The notes beneath the pieces are model-generated. The model was not told where the DNA came from, made no database searches, and saw only the letters and a list, made by a program, of their open reading frames with translations. DNA of 64,000 nt from Streptomyces sp. NRRL F-2580 (GTDB taxonomy: Bacteria; Actinomycetota; Actinomycetes; Streptomycetales; Streptomycetaceae), in the NCBI RefSeq assembly GCF_000720115.1, contig NZ_JOIR01000012.1, positions 85,724-149,723 on the forward strand, written 5' to 3'. A program made the position numbers and the translations under genes. Below are positions 8,408-16,800 of this stretch, in pieces. The stretch's first letter is position 1. Every line of letters starts with the position of its first letter.

Positions 8408-11400
8408 CGGGCTCCCTCCGTCTCGCGGCGCAGCTGGGCGGCGAGCGCCGTGATGGTCGGGAACTCGAAGAGCATGCCGATGCTCAGCTCGATGCCCAGC
8501 CGGTCCCGGACCTCCGCGATCAGACCGACGGCGCTGAGCGAGTCCCCGCCGAGGTCGAAGAAGTCCGCGCCGTGGTCGATGGAAGCCATGCCGAGGGCGG
8601 CCCGCCAGGTCTCCTCCAGCAGCGCGGCGATGTCCTGGCCGCCACCAGCACCGCCGCCACCACCGCCACCGCCGGCGGCCGGTGCGGACGGGGGCTCGGG
8701 GACCGCCTGCGTCGGGACTGCGGCCGGGGCGAGGGGTGCCGGCGCGGGAGCCGCTGCGGGGACCGGGGCGGCGGGCGCCGCCACCAGCGGGGCCCGCACC
8801 GTCTCCGGGGCGAGCGGCGCCCCGTCGCGGTAGGGACGTACGGTGACCTGCCGCGCCGGGCGCCCGGCCAGGACGTCGAACAGCAGGGCGACGCCCTCGC
8901 CCGGCGGGATGCCGTCCGAGGACGGCAGTCCGGCGGGCTCCGCCGCGGGCCGCTCCTCGGTCGCGTCCGCGCCGAAGGGGTTGCCCTCCACGCGGCGCAT
9001 CGTGAAGCCGCGTACGGAGACCGCGACCACCCCGTCCGGGCCCACCAGGTCGATGTCCGCGACCAGGACGCCGCCGTCACCGCCGCCGCGCACGTGCCGT
9101 ACGTGGCTGGTGAACTCGCCGGGCAGGTCGCGGTACACCGTGACCGCGCCGTACAGCAGCGGCAGGTGGTGGGCGTCCTCGCGGCGCCGGGTGAGCGCCG
9201 TGGCGCTGTCGAGCAGCGCGGGGTGCAACGGGTGGCCGTCCAACTCGGCGTGGTAGCGCCCGTCGAGGGCGAGCGAGCCCAGCTGCTCGTCCGCCGACCG
9301 GCGCAACTCGGTGACGTTCAGCCAGTGCGGCCCCAGTTCGGCGAGGTCGCCGGCGCCGGACGCGTCGACGGTCTCCGTCATCCGCGCGGACACCGCCGCC
9401 AGGTCCACCGCGGGCGCCGCCGATTCGGCGGCGGCGCCGATCCGGCCGTCGCAGTGCACGGTGGAGCCGGAACGGACCGAGAAGGCCCAGGCGTCGTCGC
9501 CGCGCGGTTCGAGAACGACCCGGACCCGCCGCGAGCCGTCGACGAACAGGGGCCGGCGGAAGACCACTTCGGCCAGCCTCACCGGCACGCCCGCGAGCCG
9601 CGGGCACAGTTCGCGGGCCCCGCGGACCACCAGGTCGAGGTGGCCGGTGCCCGGCAGGACCGCGCGCCCGGCGAACCGGTGCTCGTCGAGCACCCAGTCC
9701 TTCTCCGACAACTCCTCCTCGTACACCAGGCCTTCCGGGTCCGCCGGGCCCTGCGGCGCACGGCGCTGCTCCGCGGTCCACGCGGAGAGAGGTTCGCCGC
9801 TGCCCGGGTCCACGGTGGAGCGGGCGGCCATCCCGACGCTCGCCCAGCTCGGCCAGTTCACACTGACGCAGCGCTGCCGGGAGACGGAGGCGTGGGCGTC
9901 GAGGAACGCGTTGGCCGCCGCGTAGTCGGCGCTGCCGACCAGCCCGGAGATCGAGGCGCGGCTGGAGAAGGAGGCGAAGAAGTCCAGCGGGGGACGGTCC
10001 GCGAACACCCGCTCCAGCACGAGAGTGCCGAGCAGCTTGGGCCACAGCACCGCCCTGACCTGCTCCGGCGTACGGAAGGCGATCATGCCCTCGCCGGGCA
10101 GCCCGGCCGCGTGCAGGACGCCGTGGACCTGCCCGGCCGAGCCCTCCACACGCCGTACCAGGGCGCGTACGGACTCCTCGTCGGTGACGTCCCCGCACTC
10201 GGCCAGCACCGTCGCGCCGAGCTGCTCGATGGCGGCGACCTCGCCGACGGCCGCCTCGGTGAGGCCGGAGCGGCCGACCAGGACGAGGGTGGGGGCGAGA
10301 CCGGTCTCGGCCAGCCCGCGGGCGACGGCCAGGCCGAGCCCGCCGAACCCACCGGTGATCAGGTACGTCCCGCCCGGGCGGACCGGGGGCTCGGTGGCCG
10401 GTTCGTGGGGGATCGGCACCTCGACGGGAGTCCAGCGGCGGTCGCCGCGCAGCGCGACCACCGTCGGCCACTGCGGCTCCTGCACCTGTTGGGTGATCAG
10501 GTCCGCGTCCGTGCCCGGCGACACGTCGAGCAGCATGCACTGCGCGCCGGGCACTTCGAGCGGGACGGTCCTCGCCAGCCCGGCGAGCGCCGCCTTGGCC
10601 GGGTTGACGGCCTCGCCGCCGGAGACGTCGGCGGCCTGCGCGGCGAGCAGCAGGAACCGGGCGGGCCGCCGCAGCCGGGAGTGCCGGACCACGCTCTGGA
10701 CGAGGGCGTACGCGCTCTCCACGCCCGCGGCCACCTGCTCCTCGACGGTGTCGGGGGTGGCCTCGGGCCAGGGCTGCGCCGCGAGGGCGTGCACGTAGAC
10801 GGCGGGCTCCTCGCCCCGGGCCAGCAGACCGTCCAGCACGGACCGGAAGCTGTCCGGGCGGGCGGGCACCACACGGTGTCCGGCCCGGCCCAGTACGGCC
10901 GTCACGTGGCGGGCGGCCTCGGGGTCCGGCGGCAGCAGCGCCAGCGCGACGCTGCTGCGGTGGCGGGGCGGACGCGCCCCGGTGGGGAGCTCCTCCCAGC
11001 GCATCACCGACAGCGGGGAGGGCGCGGGCACGGCACCCTGCGCGGGCGCCGCGTCCCGCACGGGCGCGGGCTCCACCGCGGCGGGCGCCTGCTCCTGCGC
11101 ACCGGCCCGCTCCACCTGCTCCGGTTCGGGCGCGGCGGCCTGCGGCGGCTGCGGCGCGGACGGCGCGGGCGGGCTGATCCAGTGCCGCTCCCGCTGGTAC
11201 GGGTAGGCCGGCAGGGAGATCCGGCGCGCCGGCCGGGCCGGGCCCACGGCCTCCCAGCGGAGGTCGTGGCCCTCGGTCCACAGGGCTCCGGCCGCCGCGA
11301 GGACGGCCTCCCGGTCGCTCCCGGCCGGGCCGAGACCGGGTACGGCCAGGCTGTCCGTGCCGTGCCTGCGCGCCAGCGTGGACAGGGCGCGCCCGGGGCC

Positions 11401-13830
11401 GGCCTCCAGCGTGGTGAGCCGCTGTCCGTCCAGGAGCCGCTCCAGCGCGGGCCCGAAGTACACCGGGGTGGTGAGCTGACCGGCCCAGAACGCCGGGTCC
11501 ACGGCCTGCTCGTCGGTCATCGCCAGCCCGGTGGCCGCCGAGACCACCGGGATCCTCGGCGCCGACAGGGACACTCCGTCGAAGGCCTCCAGGAAGCGTT
11601 CGGCGGCCGGGGACATGGCCGGGCTGTGGAAGGCGTGCGAGGTGGCGAGGAGCTTGCACTGCACGCCGTCCGCGCGCAACCGCGCCTCGACCGCGCCGAT
11701 CGCGTCGGCGGGCCCCGCGAGCACGCTCTGCCGGGGACCGTTCACGGCCGCGAGCACCACGCCGTCCACGAGGAGTTCCTGGGCCTCCAGCTGCCCCAGG
11801 GACACGGCGAGCATCGAGCCCGCGGGCATGGCCTGCATGGCCTGCGCCCGCGCGGTGACCAGTCGCAGCCCGTCCTCCAGGCTCGTCACGCCCGCCACCA
11901 CGGCGGCCACCAGCTCGCCGACGCTGTGGCCGAGCAGCGTGACGGGGGAGACGCCCCAGGCCCGCCACATCGCGGCCAGGGAGCAGCCGACCGACGCCAG
12001 GAGCGGCTGCGCGTACTCGGTGCGCCCCAGCAGTTCGGCGGCGTGCGGCCCGCGCCAGGCGGGTTCGAGGTCGAGGCCGAGCCCGGCCACGGTGTCGAGG
12101 CACTGGCGCATCGTCTCGGTGAACGTCGCGTCGTAGCCCATCAGTCCGGCGGCCATCTGCGGACGCTGGGAGCCCTGCCCGGGGAAGAGCAGCGCGACCG
12201 GGCGGGAGGCCGCCCCGTCCGCCGGGCGGATCACGTCCCGGCCCTCCGCGTCGGAGAGCAGGGTCACCGCCGCGCGGGCGGACCCGGCGACGGCGGCGCG
12301 GCGCTCCCGGTGCGCGGTCCTGCCGTGCCGCAGCGTCGTGACGGTGTCGACGAACCCGTCCTCGCCCTGCCAGGTGAGGTGCCGGGCGAGCCGGCTGCGG
12401 ACCTCCGCCTCGGCGGGCTCCGTACGCGCCGACCAGACGAGCAGTTCGGGACCGTCGGCCGGGGTGCCGGGCGGCGCCGCGGGCCCCTGCTCCAGCAGGA
12501 CGTGGGCGTTGGTGCCGCCCACGCCGAAGGAACTCACGGCGGCGGTCCGTGGCCGCCCGGCCCCGGCCGGCCACGCGTCACGCCGGCCGACGACGCGGAA
12601 GGGGGTCGCCCCCAGGTTCAGCTTCGGATTGGGCTCGGTGAAGTGCACGGTGGGCACCAGCTCGCCGTGCTCCAGGCAGAGCACGGTCTTGATGAGCCCC
12701 GCGACTCCGGCGGCCGGACCGAGGTGGCCGATGTTCGACTTCACCGATCCGAGCGCCACGCTCGACGGGGTGAGCCCGGCGCCGTCGGCCAGGAACCGGT
12801 ACGCGGAGGTGAGCGCCTCGATCTCGATCGAGTCGCCGATGTCCGTGCCGGTGCCGTGCGCCTCGACGTAGTCGACGTCCCCGGGCGCGAGCCCGGCGAC
12901 GGTCATCGCCTCCACCACGGCCCGCATCTGCCCGTCCACGCCCGGCGCGCTGAAACTGACCCGGTCCGAACCGTCGTTGGTGACGGCCGAGCCGCGGATC
13001 ACCGCACGCACCGGGTCCCCGTCGGCCAGCGCGTCGGCGAGCAGCTTGAGCACGATGACTCCGCCGCCGTTGCCGAAGACGGTGCCGTTGGCCTTGGCGT
13101 CGAAGGGACGGCACACGCCGTCCTGCGAGTAGATGCTGCCCGGCGCCCAGCGGTAGCCGTGCGCGTACGGCAGCTCGATCTCCGTACCGCCGGCCAGCGC
13201 CACGTCGCACTCGCCCGAACGCAGCGCCTCGCACGCGAGGTGCACGGCCACCAGCGAGGTGGAGCAGGCGGTGGCGACGGACATGGCGGGGCCGGTCAGT
13301 CCGAGGCGGTACGAGGCGGTGCTGGCGACGTAGTCGTTGTTGTTGTAGATGTCCAGGGACAGGGCGCCCGCGCGGGCCGCGAGCTCCTTGTTCGCGCGGA
13401 TGTTGAACTCCGCGTACCGGTTGGAGGCCGCGCCGCCGTACACGCCGACCGTGCCGGGCACGGCGAAGGCGTCGTAGCCCGCGTCCTCCAGGGCCGAGTG
13501 CGCCAGCTCCAGGAAGAGCCGCTGCTGCGGGTCGCGCATCGACGCCTCGCGCGGGGTCATCCCGAAGAACGCCGCGTCGAACCGCTCGGCGTCCTCCAGC
13601 AGCGGGATCCGGCGTACGTAGTGGGGGTCCTGGAGGTGCCGCTCCTCGACGCCCGCGGCCCGCAGCTCCTCGTCGCCGAGGGTGCTGAAGCAGTCCTCGC
13701 CCTCGGAGAGGGCCAGCCAGAACTCCTCCAGGTTCGCCGCACCGGGGAACCGTCCTGCCATACCGACGATCGCGACGGGCTGGGCCGTCCGGTCCTGTTC
13801 GTGCATCTCGTGCTGCTCCGGCGGGTTCAT
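8404..13830 (-). CDS. Type I polyketide synthase, one module, KS-AT-KR-DH-ACP
   Basis: 1,808 residues. KS (~18-450): Cys ~190 in ATACSTSL, His in EAHGTGTD and KSNIGHL. AT (~540-850): GHSVGEL (Ser ~635) and HAFHSP, the malonyl-CoA signature. KR (~1090-1340): NADPH loop TGGFGGLG (~1162), SSRAS and YAAANAF (Tyr ~1305); the LDD motif is replaced by LPGEG, so stereochemistry cannot be read. A hot-dog dehydratase follows at ~1365-1620: HRFAGRAVLPG (His ~1385) and HPALLDSAT (Asp ~1538). ACP Ser ~1762 in LGGDSLSAV. The KR-before-DH order is the reverse of standard cis-AT modules (DH-KR). A Pro/Ala linker and a run of eight Gly precede the ACP. Predicted output: one malonyl extension reduced to an alpha,beta-enoyl unit. 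Overlaps both neighbours by four bases; no TE or docking domain seen. Confidence 0.95.
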   Translation of the reverse strand: MNPPEQHEMHEQDRTAQPVAIVGMAGRFPGAANLEEFWLALSEGEDCFSTLGDEELRAAGVEERHLQDPHYVRRIPLLEDAERFDAAFFGMTPREASMRDPQQRLFLELAHSALEDAGYDAFAVPGTVGVYGGAASNRYAEFNIRANKELAARAGALSLDIYNNNDYVASTASYRLGLTGPAMSVATACSTSLVAVHLACEALRSGECDVALAGGTEIELPYAHGYRWAPGSIYSQDGVCRPFDAKANGTVFGNGGGVIVLKLLADALADGDPVRAVIRGSAVTNDGSDRVSFSAPGVDGQMRAVVEAMTVAGLAPGDVDYVEAHGTGTDIGDSIEIEALTSAYRFLADGAGLTPSSVALGSVKSNIGHLGPAAGVAGLIKTVLCLEHGELVPTVHFTEPNPKLNLGATPFRVVGRRDAWPAGAGRPRTAAVSSFGVGGTNAHVLLEQGPAAPPGTPADGPELLVWSARTEPAEAEVRSRLARHLTWQGEDGFVDTVTTLRHGRTAHRERRAAVAGSARAAVTLLSDAEGRDVIRPADGAASRPVALLFPGQGSQRPQMAAGLMGYDATFTETMRQCLDTVAGLGLDLEPAWRGPHAAELLGRTEYAQPLLASVGCSLAAMWRAWGVSPVTLLGHSVGELVAAVVAGVTSLEDGLRLVTARAQAMQAMPAGSMLAVSLGQLEAQELLVDGVVLAAVNGPRQSVLAGPADAIGAVEARLRADGVQCKLLATSHAFHSPAMSPAAERFLEAFDGVSLSAPRIPVVSAATGLAMTDEQAVDPAFWAGQLTTPVYFGPALERLLDGQRLTTLEAGPGRALSTLARRHGTDSLAVPGLGPAGSDREAVLAAAGALWTEGHDLRWEAVGPARPARRISLPAYPYQRERHWISPPAPSAPQPPQAAAPEPEQVERAGAQEQAPAAVEPAPVRDAAPAQGAVPAPSPLSVMRWEELPTGARPPRHRSSVALALLPPDPEAARHVTAVLGRAGHRVVPARPDSFRSVLDGLLARGEEPAVYVHALAAQPWPEATPDTVEEQVAAGVESAYALVQSVVRHSRLRRPARFLLLAAQAADVSGGEAVNPAKAALAGLARTVPLEVPGAQCMLLDVSPGTDADLITQQVQEPQWPTVVALRGDRRWTPVEVPIPHEPATEPPVRPGGTYLITGGFGGLGLAVARGLAETGLAPTLVLVGRSGLTEAAVGEVAAIEQLGATVLAECGDVTDEESVRALVRRVEGSAGQVHGVLHAAGLPGEGMIAFRTPEQVRAVLWPKLLGTLVLERVFADRPPLDFFASFSSRASISGLVGSADYAAANAFLDAHASVSRQRCVSVNWPSWASVGMAARSTVDPGSGEPLSAWTAEQRRAPQGPADPEGLVYEEELSEKDWVLDEHRFAGRAVLPGTGHLDLVVRGARELCPRLAGVPVRLAEVVFRRPLFVDGSRRVRVVLEPRGDDAWAFSVRSGSTVHCDGRIGAAAESAAPAVDLAAVSARMTETVDASGAGDLAELGPHWLNVTELRRSADEQLGSLALDGRYHAELDGHPLHPALLDSATALTRRREDAHHLPLLYGAVTVYRDLPGEFTSHVRHVRGGGDGGVLVADIDLVGPDGVVAVSVRGFTMRRVEGNPFGADATEERPAAEPAGLPSSDGIPPGEGVALLFDVLAGRPARQVTVRPYRDGAPLAPETVRAPLVAAPAAPVPAAAPAPAPLAPAAVPTQAVPEPPSAPAAGGGGGGGGAGGGQDIAALLEETWRAALGMASIDHGADFFDLGGDSLSAVGLIAEVRDRLGIELSIGMLFEFPTITALAAQLRRETEGAR

Positions 13831-16800
13831 CGCTGAGTGGTCCTCTTCTGGTCGTTCATGCGCCGGCGCACGGCTCGCCGCGCGATGGCCGTGCCGGTCA
13901 GGGCGGCGCCGGACGTGGCGGTCGGTGTGGTGCGCAGCGCCGCGGCGGGCGGCGCGGTCCCCGGCGCGCCGACGGCGTCGCCGCGCAGGTGCCGGGCCAG
14001 CAGCCGGGGGTTGGGGAAGCGGAACAGGTCCACGACCTCGACGGTGAGGCCCCGCGCCCGCAGCCGCTCGTGCATCCGCAGCAGCGACAGCGAGGTCAGA
14101 CCGGCGTCGAAGAAGTTCGTGGACGTGTCCGGATGGACGGGCGAGCCGGGCCCGTCGCCGTCGCCCCGTACGTCGGTCCCCGCGCCGAGTTGCTCGCGCA
14201 GGGCGGCCACGATCACGTCCTCGGTGGCCGAGGCCGGCGGCCCGGCCACCGGTGCCTCCGGTGCGAGCGCGGCCGCGGCCGCGCGGACGTCGACCTTTCC
14301 GTTGTGGTCGAGGGGGAGTTCGTCCAGGACGACGATCCGGCCCGGCACCGCCCAGGCCGGGAGCACCGCGCCCAGTTCGTGGCGCAGTTCCTCCCCGAGC
14401 ACGGGGTCGGCGCCGGGCGCCGCGACGAAGGCCGTGATCTCCGTACCGGAGACCACGGCGACGCCCTGCGCCACCGCGGCGTGCGCGCGCAACGCCGCCT
14501 CGATCTCCGCCGGTTCCAGCCGGTGGCCGCCGACCGACACCTGGCGGTCGCGCCGCCCGACGAACTCGATCTGCCCGTCCGGGGTGTACCGGCCGAGGTC
14601 ACCGGTGCGGTACGCCGTCACCCCCGGCACCCCGTACGGATCGGGCCCGAAGGGCGACGGGTCCTGCACCGGACTGGTGCCGAGCGCCAGCCCGCGCCCG
14701 CGCACCACGATCTCCCCGAGCTGCCCGACGCCCGCCCCCTCGACGAGCAGTTCGCGCCAGGGGCTGCGGGCCGCCAGGGGAACGCCCGCCCGATCGCGGC
14801 GCCGGCGCACGGGGTCGCCCGCCGGGTCGCGCCAGCGCAGCCAGGAGCTCAACTGCGGGGTCTCGGTGGACCCGTAGCCGTGGTGGATCTCCGCGGCCGG
14901 GGCGGTCCGCCGCAGCTCCCGGGCCACCGGGTCGGTCAGCAGCGCCCCGGAGAGCACCACGTGCCGCAGCCGGTCGAGCCGCCGGCCCGTGCCGCGCGCC
15001 GCCGAGGCGAGCAGCCGGACCAGACCCGGGGTGGCGTGCACGGCCGTGATCCGGTGGTCCGCCAGAAGGTCCACGAGCGCCCCGGGTTCGGTGCCCGCGG
15101 CCGGGAGGTACAGGGCCGCGCCGCTGGTCAGGGGCACGAGGACATCGCGCAGCACCGGGTCGTGCCCCGGTGCGGACAGCATCAGGAAACGGTCCTCGGG
15201 ACCGGTCCCGAACTCCTCGCGGTACCAGTGCAGGGCTTCGGGCAGGGCCTCGCGCGGGGCGAACACCACGCTCGGCTCCCCGGTGGTGCCCGAGGTGCAC
15301 AGCGCGTGCCCCCAGTCGACGGGCACCGCCTCCGTGGCCGGACGCGGCAGGTCCGGGCCGGTCAGCACCGGCACCGGCCAGTCGGCCCCGCCGCCGGTGA
15401 GCACGGCCTCGGCGCCGGACCCGGCGAGGGCGGCCAGCAGGCGCCGGGCGGGCAGGGCGGCGTCCACCACGGCGACCGCACACCCGCAGTGCCAGGCCGC
15501 CAAGAGCTCGACGACGGTCCCGGGGGAGCGGTCGCCCGGCAGCAGCACGGCGCGCCCCGCCCAGCCGGCCCCGCGCAGGGCCTCCGAGCGCGCCAGGACC
15601 CGGCCGTGCAGCTCCGCGTACGTCATCCGGCCGCCGGGGAAGCTCAGCGCCACCTGGTCGGCGTACCGCTCGGCCGCCCGCTCGAAGGACTCGGTCACGC
15701 TCGTGAGGGCCGGGCGCGGGGCGAGTTCGGCCGGCGGCCGGTCACCGCCCAGCAGCCGGCCGGCGGGGGCCCGGTCGAGGTCGGCGGGGGCTTCCCGGAG
15801 GAGCCGGACGACCTGGCCGAGCAGGTGCCCGGCGGTCTCCGCGTCGAAGACGTCCCGGGCGTGCACCAGTTGGAGCCGGTAGCCCGCGTCCCCGTCGCGG
15901 TGCAGGTACAGGCCGAGGTCGAACAGCGAGCCGGTGGTGTCCGGTTCCACCCGGGCGGCCGGCACCCCGTCGAAGGCGGGGGCGGGAGCGGCGTGCGTGA
16001 GGTCGTTGAACCAGATCTGGTAGAGGGGGTTGCGGCTCAGGTTGCGGGGGAGGCCCAGGGCCCGGACGATCTCCTCGAAGTCGGCGCCGGCGTGCCCGTG
16101 GGCGTCGATCATCGTGTCGGAGACCTGGCGGACCAGCGCGGAGAAGCTCTCCGCGGCGGCCACGCCCACCCGGACCGGGAGGGTGTCGATGAGGAACCCG
16201 ATGACGTCCTCGCTGGGGCCTCCGTCGCGGGAGGACCACGGGACGCCGACGACGATCTCCTCCTGCCCGCTCCACGAGGTGAGCACGGTGGAGAACGCGG
16301 CGAGCACCACGGCGACGGGCGTGACCCCGAGCCGTCGTGCCACCCCGTCCAGGGCGAGCGCGTCCGCACCGCTCAGGGCGGAGTCGACGGCGCCGCCCTC
16401 GAAGGTGGTGACGGCGGGACGGCGCGCCTGGAAGGGCAGCCCGTGCGTCCGCGGGGCGTCGCGCAGCCGGTCCACCCAGTACGCGAGGTGCGCCTCCCGC
16501 TCCGCCGGGTCCTCCCGGCCGGCCCGGTCGACCAGCAGGTCACCGAAGTGCGGCGGCTCGTCCGCGGGCGGGAACCCGCCGTAGGCGGCGGCCAGTTCGC
16601 CGAGGAAGACGTCCACCGACCGCTGGTCGGCGATCGCGTGGTGCAGGACGGCGACCAGGAGCCCGTCGCCGTCGCCGCCCCCCGCGTACAGGACCCGCAG
16701 CAGCGGCGCGCGGTCGACGGGCAGCGGCCGGACCGCGGCCTCGGCCGCCAGCGCGCGGCAGCGCTCCCCGGTCAGGGCCCCGTCCACCACGAGGGTCTCC

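Noticed and set aside
8640..8690. Frameshift or sequencing error in the polyglycine tract of the PKS
   Set aside because: The frame stays open on both sides and the ACP motif follows intact; interpreted as a linker.
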